64,000 bases of DNA. Source: Bog-473 sp963850095. Lineage in GTDB: Bacteria; Actinomycetota; Acidimicrobiia; Acidimicrobiales; RAAP-2. The stretch covers positions 186,001-250,000 of the forward strand of contig CAWKJX010000005.1 of the NCBI GenBank assembly GCA_963850095.1, written 5' to 3'. Within the stretch, counting starts at the first letter, position 1, and every line of letters begins with the position of its first letter. The position numbers and the translations under genes are program-made. Shown one piece after another: positions 57,896 to 64,000 of the stretch. The notes beneath the pieces are model-generated. The model saw nothing but the letters and a program-made list of their open reading frames with translations. It was not told where the DNA came from and made no database searches.

Positions 57896-58300
57896 ATGGA
57901 ACCGGACAGCCGGAACAGAGCCGCAATCGAGGAACACTGGCAGGCATCTGAACAAGGGGACAGCGAAGTCGAACATGCCATTTACAGCGCGGACGCGATC
58001 CTCGACTATCCGCAGTCGGGTGAGCGATTCCGTGGTCGTGACACGATTTCGGCGCAACGCGGTGCACACCCGGCCAATCGGCACTTCACGGTCTTGCGGA
58101 TCAACGGTGGCGGCGATGTCTGGGTGAGCGAATGCATCATCACGTACGACGGTGTGCCCAGCTACTCCGTCAGCGTCATGGAGTTCGCGAACGGGTCCGT
58201 GGTCCACGAGACGCAGTACTTCGCCGACCCCTTCGGTGCGCCCGAATGGCGGATGGTCCTCGCAGAGCCGATGCCGGGCCGGGACATCGCCAGAGCCTGA
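57896..58300 (+). CDS. SnoaL-like / NTF2-fold protein
   Basis: 134 residues, small NTF2 fold. Typical are helix I-E-E-H-W-Q-A-S-E-Q-G-D, strand A-I-Y-S-A-D-A-I-L-D-Y-P-Q-S-G-E-R-F-R-G-R-D, and final strand VMEFANGSVVHETQYFADPF. It is the third SnoaL-type gene in the window and similar to the group seen in many soil actinobacteria. GGGAAAAGCC precedes the ATG. 278 bp upstream are gene-free. Confidence 0.83.
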   Translation: MEPDSRNRAAIEEHWQASEQGDSEVEHAIYSADAILDYPQSGERFRGRDTISAQRGAHPANRHFTVLRINGGGDVWVSECIITYDGVPSYSVSVMEFANGSVVHETQYFADPFGAPEWRMVLAEPMPGRDIARA

Positions 58301-58316
58301 TCCGGGCCGAGGAAGA

Positions 58317-58802
58317 TCAATCGTTGCCGGCCGGGTGTTCCGGGGCAATGAGGATGGGGCGGCGGGTATGCGACGCCAGGGTGTGGGAGACGCTGCCGAG
58401 CAACGTGCTCCTGAGAATGCCCCGACCCCGTTGGCCGCACACGATCAGGCGGGCCGAGAGGTGGTCCGCCGCCTCCAAGATTGCCTTGGGAATCCCTTCG
58501 AAGGACTCCTTGATCATGGGGGAGGCCGTATAGCCGTGCTCGTTCGCCCGGAGTGCTCCTTCTTCCGCCACTGACCTTGCATACGACTCTTCCTCGGCGT
58601 CCAGGTCGGCGCCGCCCGTCGTCGTGCCGGCCGCAAAGGCGCCGGAGAGAGCCAAGCGCGTTGCGACGGTTTCCCAAACCGTGAGCACGACAGCGTCTAC
58701 CGGTCGATTGATCAGATCCGCCGCGGCCTTCATGGCCTCCCGCGCTCCGTCCGACCCGTCGAAACAGAAGAGCACGGGGCCACTCTGGCTTCCTCCCGTC
58801 AT
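58317..58802 (-). CDS. Universal stress protein family protein
   Basis: 161 residues, alpha/beta UspA fold. ATP-type binding loop near the end: V-C-G-Q-R-G-R-G-I-L-R-S-T-L-L-G-S-V-S-H-T-L-A-S-H-T, the G-x2-G-x9-G-S-type motif of ATP-binding USPs. The N-terminal strand V-L-F-C-F-D-G-S-D-G-A-R also agrees. The usual role is stress survival. The 111-bp region upstream holds its promoter. Confidence 0.9.
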   Translation of the reverse strand: MTGGSQSGPVLFCFDGSDGAREAMKAAADLINRPVDAVVLTVWETVATRLALSGAFAAGTTTGGADLDAEEESYARSVAEEGALRANEHGYTASPMIKESFEGIPKAILEAADHLSARLIVCGQRGRGILRSTLLGSVSHTLASHTRRPILIAPEHPAGND

Positions 58803-58913
58803 GACACTTACCCCTTTCTCATTGCGAGGTCTCGGATGATTCCGAAGACAGACATTCCAAGCAGATCACACCAACGCACCCCGGCCTCTCGTCGAGCGGC
58901 CGCTGGGTTCGCT

Positions 58914-59345
58914 CTACTCGCCGACCCCGTAGAGAAAATCGTCCAAGGTCTGCCAGCTGGTCTCGGTGAACGGTTCGCCACCGGGGTGCCAGGCGATGAC
59001 GACGCCGACCCCGTCCGGGTCGCGGCCTACCACCGCAGTCCAGTCGGTGTGATTGCGCCGGACGACCAGGAGTTTCCGGGACTCCAAATCGTTGGCGATC
59101 CGTTCCAGTCGATCGGCTGAATCGACGTCCAATACGAAGGCCCGCACACCGATATGGCCGGCCCCCCCGATGCGACCACCCCCTTGTTCTCGCAGCACGA
59201 TGACCTGGGCCCGATCGCTCCCCGGGGTGCTCACTGCCGCCAATTGCCCCTCCCGGGACAGCACCTTGAAACCGAGCACCTCACGATAGAAGTCGATCGA
59301 TCGGTCGAGGTCAGTGACGTTCATGACGACGGCCTGAAAGTTCAT
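58914..59345 (-). CDS. VOC family protein
   Basis: 143 residues from the ATG at 59345. VOC features: N-F-Q-A-V-V-M-N-V-T-D-L-D-R-S-I-D-F-Y-R-E-V-L-G-F, G-H-I-G-V-R-A-F-V-L-D-V-D-S-A-D (second His) and AVVGRDPDGVGVVIAWHPGG. The first position is Q rather than His, and the late Glu is not clear, so metal binding is uncertain. Function unknown. AAAGG lies directly before the ATG. Confidence 0.78.
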   Translation of the reverse strand: MNFQAVVMNVTDLDRSIDFYREVLGFKVLSREGQLAAVSTPGSDRAQVIVLREQGGGRIGGAGHIGVRAFVLDVDSADRLERIANDLESRKLLVVRRNHTDWTAVVGRDPDGVGVVIAWHPGGEPFTETSWQTLDDFLYGVGE

Positions 59346-59472
59346 CCTTTGCTCCAAGTCCTCAGTGGAGCGGAGGCGCCGTCTGGAGCCCCCGCACTCG
59401 AAAGCGGCACCTTGCGTCCAGAGGTGCCCGGGTCTGCCGGTTCACGAGTCAACCGTATGGGAGGGTCGTGGG

Positions 59473-60453
59473 TCAACGGCGCACGACCCCGATTACAAAC
59501 GCGATACGAGCTCGGCCACGATTTCTGCTGCCGACTGTTGCTCCTTGGCCGAGCGCGACGCTCTGGCCCGCCCATAACGAGAGCGCCTCGATATCGCCGG
59601 TGGTACCGACCATCGGTGCCGCCGGCTCGTACCGGACGATTGATTCGCCCGAGGGGAACACTGCGATCACTTCGCCCTCTCCCGGTCGGCTGCCGAGCGG
59701 GGGCCGGCCCGCGGCCTCCCACGCCTCGGCCGTCGAGTTGTGGAGGGCGCGGTGGGGCGCGTCAGGCCATCCGACGTCGTACAGGTCGGCGTACCACTCC
59801 GCATCGGTCTCGGCGGCGTCCATGACACGACGGCGGTACTCCTCGTGCAGAGGCATCTCGCGGGCCAGCAGAAACCGTGTGCCCAGCCACGCCGCTTGAG
59901 CCCCCAGCGCGAAGACGGCCGCCACGCCGCGCGCGTCCCCGATTCCGCCGGCCGCGATCACCGGCACCGGTGCCACGGCGTCGACGACGGCGGGCACCAA
60001 GGGAAGCGTGGCCACCTGACTCCCCACGTGCCCGCCTGCCTCCCAGCCCTGCGCCACGACGACATCGACTCCGCTGGCGACCGCCCGCCGCGCCTCTTCG
60101 GCGCTGCCGACCGTGTGCAACACGACTCCGTTGGCGTCGTGGACCTGTTCGACGTAACCGGCCGGATCTCCCCAGAACAGCGACACTATGCGCAGACCGG
60201 CTTCGAGGGCCTCGTCGAGCCGACGGTGCTGATCCGAGTCGAGAATGAGGTTGCCGCCAAAGGGACGATCGGTCAGCGCCGCCGTCTCACGAACCACGTC
60301 TCCGGCGGGAGTGGACCACGTCAACGCCAACATGCCGAGCGCGCCGGCATTGGACACCGCTGCCGCCAGTTCGGGCAGCGCCGACATCGGCGCTTGGACG
60401 ATCGGCTGTTCGATCCCGAGCAACTCGCAGACCGGCGTTGGGACCACGACCAC
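59473..60453 (-). CDS. Nitronate monooxygenase (2-nitropropane dioxygenase-like) family protein; C-terminus frameshifted
   Basis: 326 residues, TIM barrel. Motifs include P-I-V-Q-A-P-M-S-A-L-P-E-L-A-A-A-V-S-N, VVAQGWEAGGHVGSQVATLP (the G-x-E-A-G-G-H active-site loop with catalytic His) and VIAAGGIGDARGVAAVFALG for the FMN phosphate. The last about 25 residues (Q-G-A-T-V-G-S-R-N-R) are unlike the family. One base removed near 59550 restores A-K-E-Q-Q-S-A-A-E-I-V-A-E-L-V-S-R-L and a stop at 59493-59495, so the genuine 3' end is probably 59493. The enzyme would oxidise nitronates or similar; substrate not known. Confidence 0.85.
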   Translation of the reverse strand: MVVVPTPVCELLGIEQPIVQAPMSALPELAAAVSNAGALGMLALTWSTPAGDVVRETAALTDRPFGGNLILDSDQHRRLDEALEAGLRIVSLFWGDPAGYVEQVHDANGVVLHTVGSAEEARRAVASGVDVVVAQGWEAGGHVGSQVATLPLVPAVVDAVAPVPVIAAGGIGDARGVAAVFALGAQAAWLGTRFLLAREMPLHEEYRRRVMDAAETDAEWYADLYDVGWPDAPHRALHNSTAEAWEAAGRPPLGSRPGEGEVIAVFPSGESIVRYEPAAPMVGTTGDIEALSLWAGQSVALGQGATVGSRNRGRARIAFVIGVVRR

Positions 60454-60538
60454 CCATCCTTTCGCTGTACGACAGACAACGCCTGGCCGGCAACCTCAAC
60501 GTGGTCCCGTCTGGCCAGTCAAGGCGAACCACATTCGG

Positions 60539-61141
60539 CTATGACTGATACGACGTGGGCGTCGCCTCGGGAGTCCGCTTGTTCCATCCGTGAAAGTTCG
60601 AGTAATCGCCGGCATCCCACGCCTCGCGCAACCCGGGCTTGCTCAGGTCCCAGTCGGGGCGGACCTCGCTCGTCGCAGCGCACAAGTCGCGCCACAAGTC
60701 GTAGAACGACGGGCGACCCCAGAACCAGTACCCGTTGTAGATGCTGTGAATGACCAGCCCCGGCTTGAGCACCAGCGTGTGGGGGATCATCGGGTCGTGC
60801 TCGGGGTCGGTGTATTCCTGGATGTCGAGGTCCTTTTGAACCGTTCGACCGGGATCGGAGAGGAAGGCCCATTCGGCGCCGACTGAGGCGCGGAATTCTT
60901 GCGACGAGTGGTGGTCGTCGGTCGAGATCGTGACGATCTGGGTGTAGGCGACGGCGACCTTCGGATAGTTCGCTGCAATCTCGAGGTGCTGCTGGTGCTC
61001 CTTCGGACAGTAATTGCCCCGTGCCAGCGTGAGGACCAGCGGATCTTCGCCTTGGAGCTCGCTCAGCTTGCGCACCGTGTTGGTGTGATCCGGCAGGGCG
61101 TAATCGGGAAACGTGCCACCGGGTCTGATGTCGGATCGCAT
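60539..61141 (-). CDS. Peroxiredoxin-like (AhpC/TSA, redoxin) protein
   Basis: 200 residues. Thioredoxin-like fold with N-terminal G-G-T-F-P-D-Y-A-L-P-D-H-T-N-T, LARGNYCPKEHQQHL for the active-site loop (only one Cys, Cys45, is conserved there, in place of T-x-x-C), and T-I-S-T-D-D-H-H-S-S-Q-E-F-R. The downstream segment H-D-P-M-I-P-H-T-L-V-L-K-P-G-L-V-I is as in AhpC/TSA proteins. With one Cys it would be a 1-Cys redoxin. ATG at 61141. Confidence 0.8.
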   Translation of the reverse strand: MRSDIRPGGTFPDYALPDHTNTVRKLSELQGEDPLVLTLARGNYCPKEHQQHLEIAANYPKVAVAYTQIVTISTDDHHSSQEFRASVGAEWAFLSDPGRTVQKDLDIQEYTDPEHDPMIPHTLVLKPGLVIHSIYNGYWFWGRPSFYDLWRDLCAATSEVRPDWDLSKPGLREAWDAGDYSNFHGWNKRTPEATPTSYQS

Positions 61142-61302
61142 GGATTACCGTCTCCTTCGTTGCTTCGAGCGCGCACCCTTGGCGGTGGAGGCGAGCTGGC
61201 CCCGCTGAGGGGCGGGTGGACTCACATGCGCGAGACTATCTTTCGTTTCCGCGATGGGTACCCCGACGTCGCACCTATCCCCGTCGATGCGGGAGCGCAT
61301 CC

Positions 61303-61722
61303 TCATTTGTTCCGCGGGTCGTCGATCGGGTCGAGGTACTCGAGTCCGAGCGGCCCGATGGCCGTCACCTGGGTGACGTATTCACCGGACTTGGCCCAGT
61401 GAAAATGAGGTGTGCCGCCGGGGAGCACGACGACGGCGCCAGGCGGGTACGCCTGCAGTTGGTCGTCGTCGAAACGGCTCCCCAGACCGATGTAGAAGAC
61501 GCCGGATATGACCGTGTAGACGCGGTCCTCCGGATGTTGGTGTGGCATCAGTTTGACGCCCGAGGGCACCTTGACCCTGATGACGTAAGGGCCCGGTTCC
61601 GAAGGCTGGCCGACGACGATGGCCAGGCGCGCCGCCGGCGGGAACGCGGGGAACGGCTTCCAGTCGATGTCCTCAGGCAGGACCGATCTGAAGGTGGCCT
61701 GGTCTGGTTGGTGGATCCCCAT
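61303..61722 (-). CDS. Cupin domain-containing protein
   Basis: 139 residues, single cupin. Metal site: L-M-P-H-Q-H-P-E-D-R-V-Y (H-x-H, then Glu) and G-T-P-H-F-H-W-A (late His). The N-terminal segment W-K-P-F-P-A-F-P-P-A-A-R-L-A and C-terminal G-P-L-G-L-E-Y-L-D-P are like stress/ChrR-type cupins. The ATG at 61722 has GGAGGTCCACCAAGG upstream. Function unknown. Confidence 0.83.
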   Translation of the reverse strand: MGIHQPDQATFRSVLPEDIDWKPFPAFPPAARLAIVVGQPSEPGPYVIRVKVPSGVKLMPHQHPEDRVYTVISGVFYIGLGSRFDDDQLQAYPPGAVVVLPGGTPHFHWAKSGEYVTQVTAIGPLGLEYLDPIDDPRNK

Positions 61723-62101
61723 CCTTGGTGGACCTCCAGGCTCGCGAGGGACTCGCCCTCCCCCGGCACAGCTGTGCGGGTGACGCTCCGGCATACCTGC
61801 GCCTCACCCCGCCGGGGTGAGGCGGGACACGTTCGGGACCTTAGCGTGGGGAGCGGGTCTCCACACCGCCCACGTGGTCGCGCCCGCTCGGTCGGATGTG
61901 TCGTGCGCCCTGAGATCGCCGAGCAGGTGGTCGGATCGATGGGTCAGCACGCGGTAACCGGCCCCGTCCTCGTCGTCCGGGACTAGGTTCGCCCTGTATC
62001 CCCGGCTGATAGCTCGGGTCCGCGACCACCATGGGCCGGCCCTGATCCTCACCGGAGCTGTCAGAGTCCGATCCCGCGGATATACGGGCGAAGGAGCTCA
62101 C
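61723..62101. other. Divergent intergenic region without recognisable gene
   Basis: 379 bp between the cupin and GH15 genes. Open frames exist on both strands but show no family features. A perfect hairpin sits at 61801-61823. The sequence just before the GH15 ATG, GAAGGAGCTCAC, is a good RBS, and A/T-rich stretches near 62076 (ggatatacgg) could be its promoter. Confidence 0.35.
61801..61823. promoter_or_regulatory. Perfect 10-bp hairpin
   Basis: GCCTCACCCC-gcc-GGGGTGAGGC, an exact 10-bp inverted repeat with a 3-base loop. It lies 79 bp from the cupin start and 279 bp before the GH15 start. There is no T tract, so operator or RNA structure is more likely than a terminator. Confidence 0.45.
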
Positions 62102-64000
62102 ATGAGCACAACCGCGATAGCCGACTATGCGCTCCTTTCGGACCGGCACAGTGCAGCGCTCGTCAGCCGGGACGGGTCGATCGACTGGTTGTGCTTCCCG
62201 CGTTTCGACAGCCCGTCGATCTTCGGTCGTCTCCTCGGTGACGAGGCGGGCCACTGGTCGATCCGGGCCGCCGGCTCTACGCACGTGACACGGCGCTACC
62301 TGGACCGCACCATGGTGTTGGAGACCACCTTCCGCACGCCGACGGGTACGGTCGCCATCAGCGACGCCCTGGCCACGGGTGAAGGCAACCGGGGGCATCA
62401 GCTCGGCAAAGACGCGCCGCATCTTCTGTTGCGGCGTGCGACATGCCTCCACGGAGAGGTCGACTTGCACCTGGAGTACGTCCCGCGCCCCGAGTACGGG
62501 CTCGTCTTTCCCCTGTTCGACCCGGTCGAAGGCGGGCTCGCCGCGTTCGGGGGCGCCGACGTGCTGGTCCTCTCTTCTCCGATGCCCCTGGACGTCGGTC
62601 AGTCGTCGGCCTCGGGCGACCTCCACCTTCGCCGTGGCGAGAGTGCTGGCTTCGCCCTGCACCACAGGAAGCGCGCCGAGACGGGCTCCGCCACGGTCTG
62701 GAGCCAATCCGAGATCGCCGCCCGGTTCGAAGACACCGTCTCGGCCTGGGAATCGTGGTCGGAGCTCCACCAGGCGTACGTGGGTCCGTGGCGAGACCTC
62801 GTGCACCAGAGCGGACGGGTGCTCCAAGCCCTCTCCTTTGCGCCGACCGGCGGCATCTGCGCGGCCGCGACCACGTCGCTGCCGGAGACGGTCGGCGGAA
62901 CCCGGAACTGGGACTACCGCTACTCCTGGGTCCGGGACGCTTCCTTCACGATCGAGGCTCTCTGGGTGGCGGCGTGCCCCGACGAAGCAAACGAGTTCTT
63001 CGATTACGTGACCACCTCCGCGGCCGGCTCGCTCGACCGGGGCGGCGACCTGCAGATCATGTTCGGCATCGGTGGCGAACGGGACCTGACGGAGAGGGAG
63101 CTGCCTCACCTGGAGGGATGGCGACATTCCGCGCCGGTCCGCGTCGGAAACGGTGCCTGGAGCCAGCGCCAGCTCGACGTGTACGGCGAATTTCTCAGCG
63201 CCGCCTATCGGCTCTCGGACCACCTCTTCGACAGCTCCCGACGGGTGGGTCCGATGGCCGCCCCTGACAAGTGGGGCGCGCCTCCCGACCTGGCCCCGGC
63301 GACACGACGGTTCTTCGTCCAACTGGCCGATACCGCCGCCCGACGCTGGCAGGAGAAGGACCAAGGGGTCTGGGAGGTTCGGGGCAAGCCTCGCGACTTC
63401 TTGTACTCCAAGCTGATGTGCTGGGTGGCACTCGATCGGGCCGTTTCCCTGGCGGAGCACCTCGACGCGTCCGACCGGGTCGAGGACTGGAAACGGACCC
63501 AGGCCAAGATCCGTGAGGCGATCCTGACCAAAGGCTGGAGCGACCGGGCCAATGCCTTCACCCAGTCCTTCGGCTCCGACGAGCTCGATGCCTCCAATCT
63601 CATGCTGCCACTGGTCGGGTTCCTTCCAGCTGACGACCCCAGAGTGCTGGCCACGATCAACGCGACCGAAGAACGGCTCACCGACGAGCGGGGACTCGTC
63701 TACCGGTACCGGTCCCACGACGGCCTCGACGGCCAAGAGGGCACCTTCCTCCTGTGCACCTTCTGGCTGGCCCAGGCCCTGGCCCGGGCCGGGCTGACGG
63801 ACCGGGCCCGCATCGTTTTCGAACGGGCGGCAGCCTTCGTCAACGACATCGGCCTGCTGGCTGAGGAGGTCGATCCCGTCAGCTCAGAGCTCTTGGGCAA
63901 CTTTCCCCAAGCCTTCAGCCATATCGGGCTCGTCAACGCGGCCTGGGCTATTTCCGAGACCGAAACCAAAAAGAAACCACCTCCTGAGAAAGCTGTCGGC
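62102..64000 (+). CDS. GH15 family glucoamylase/trehalase-type enzyme (C-terminus cut by window edge)
   Basis: 633 residues visible, no stop by the right edge. The opening MSTTAIADYALLSDRHSAAL-VSRDGSIDWLCFPRFDSPSIFG is the typical N-terminal beta-sandwich of bacterial GH15 proteins, and T-R-N-W-D-Y-R-Y-S-W-V-R-D-A-S is the (alpha/alpha)6-barrel signature. Later segments include R-G-K-P-R-D-F-L-Y-S-K-L-M-C-W-V-A-L-D-R and FPQAFSHIGLVNAAW, as expected from trehalase-like GH15 proteins of actinobacteria; the catalytic pair includes a Glu in E-E-V-D-P. Hydrolyses alpha-linked glucose substrates such as trehalose or oligosaccharides. AAGGAG lies 6 nt before the ATG. No frameshift noted. Confidence 0.92.
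   Translation, partial: MSTTAIADYALLSDRHSAALVSRDGSIDWLCFPRFDSPSIFGRLLGDEAGHWSIRAAGSTHVTRRYLDRTMVLETTFRTPTGTVAISDALATGEGNRGHQLGKDAPHLLLRRATCLHGEVDLHLEYVPRPEYGLVFPLFDPVEGGLAAFGGADVLVLSSPMPLDVGQSSASGDLHLRRGESAGFALHHRKRAETGSATVWSQSEIAARFEDTVSAWESWSELHQAYVGPWRDLVHQSGRVLQALSFAPTGGICAAATTSLPETVGGTRNWDYRYSWVRDASFTIEALWVAACPDEANEFFDYVTTSAAGSLDRGGDLQIMFGIGGERDLTERELPHLEGWRHSAPVRVGNGAWSQRQLDVYGEFLSAAYRLSDHLFDSSRRVGPMAAPDKWGAPPDLAPATRRFFVQLADTAARRWQEKDQGVWEVRGKPRDFLYSKLMCWVALDRAVSLAEHLDASDRVEDWKRTQAKIREAILTKGWSDRANAFTQSFGSDELDASNLMLPLVGFLPADDPRVLATINATEERLTDERGLVYRYRSHDGLDGQEGTFLLCTFWLAQALARAGLTDRARIVFERAAAFVNDIGLLAEEVDPVSSELLGNFPQAFSHIGLVNAAWAISETETKKKPPPEKAVG

Noticed and set aside
61841..63736. A 631-codon open frame on the minus strand opposite GH15
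   Set aside because: Antisense shadow of the GH15 enzyme, which has clear motifs on the plus strand.
1..64000. tRNA, rRNA, CRISPR arrays, insertion sequences and prophage genes
   Set aside because: No T-loop plus cloverleaf arrangement, no rRNA-like stretch, no repeat-spacer array and no transposase or integrase motifs were recognised by eye on either strand.

Overview
The window is a 64 kb stretch of very GC-rich chromosomal DNA with dense coding, many GTG starts and many 1-8 nt gene overlaps. Gene content points to an uncultivated actinobacterium, most likely of the class Acidimicrobiia. The clues are F420-type oxidoreductases (LLM-class and Ddn-like), a TIGR03086/DinB-type protein, an HU protein with a mycobacterium-like Ala/Lys/Pro tail, a bioB-bsaP pair, VKOR with a DUF929 thiol protein, and a secreted protein carrying GYWL(V)-type repeats. 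The assignment is an inference from gene families; no rRNA or tRNA was seen.

Layout. 1-2.1 kb: end of bioA, then bioF and bioD. 2.3-9.8 kb: a mixed, partly decayed region with a DUF5666-like secreted protein, a RibD-C protein, a frameshifted DUF120 riboflavin-kinase-like gene fused to a VOC remnant, a DinB-type protein, a periplasmic binding protein, a possible propeller protein, a SnoaL protein and a cupin pseudogene. A 23-base poly-T run follows. 9.9-11.3 kb: bsaP and bioB on the minus strand, completing biotin synthesis 8 kb from bioAFD. 11.4-14.7 kb: an acyl-CoA dehydrogenase followed by three frameshifted genes. 14.7-17.1 kb: a TetR regulator divergent from an MFS efflux pump around a perfect palindromic operator. 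17.1-24.2 kb: a long minus-strand operon (adenine methylase, PPK2, LLM oxidoreductase, amidase, cupin dioxygenase, P450, methyltransferase). 24.3-28.1 kb: a methyltransferase, an AIM24 protein, and a VOC/AhpD-like/DUF7064-like operon. 28.2-31.0 kb: secreted proteins, including a GH43-like propeller joined to six GYWL repeats.

31.2-35.2 kb: a Ddn-like reductase, then a tightly coupled five-gene cluster containing three proteins that each carry two YbjQ/UPF0145-type domains. This is the least explained conserved-looking unit here. 35.2-39.8 kb: a ferritin-like di-iron protein, a zinc dehydrogenase, DUF4190, DUF5522 and HU proteins, a VOC protein and a small membrane protein. 39.9-46.3 kb: an envelope block with multi-TM proteins and a DUF929-VKOR disulfide pair. 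46.4-52.0 kb: DUF885 hydrolase, histidine phosphatase, zinc dehydrogenase-VOC pair, and an orphan multi-TM sensor-like protein. 52.3-54.4 kb: MarR regulator and a second MFS pump. 54.4-62 kb: mostly small soluble enzymes (methyltransferase, GNAT, PRC-barrel, SnoaL, USP, VOC, nitronate monooxygenase, peroxiredoxin, cupin). 62.1 kb to the right edge: a GH15 trehalase/glucoamylase-type gene, cut by the window.

A striking window-wide property is at least a dozen single-base frameshifts in otherwise well-conserved genes, nearly all in or beside short G/C runs. These are more likely assembly or sequencing indels than biology, although two loci (a VOC fragment at 4.7 kb and a cupin with its core missing at 9.4-9.8 kb) look truly degenerate. 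Frameshifted genes are given with the extent of the conceptual full-length product where it could be reconstructed.
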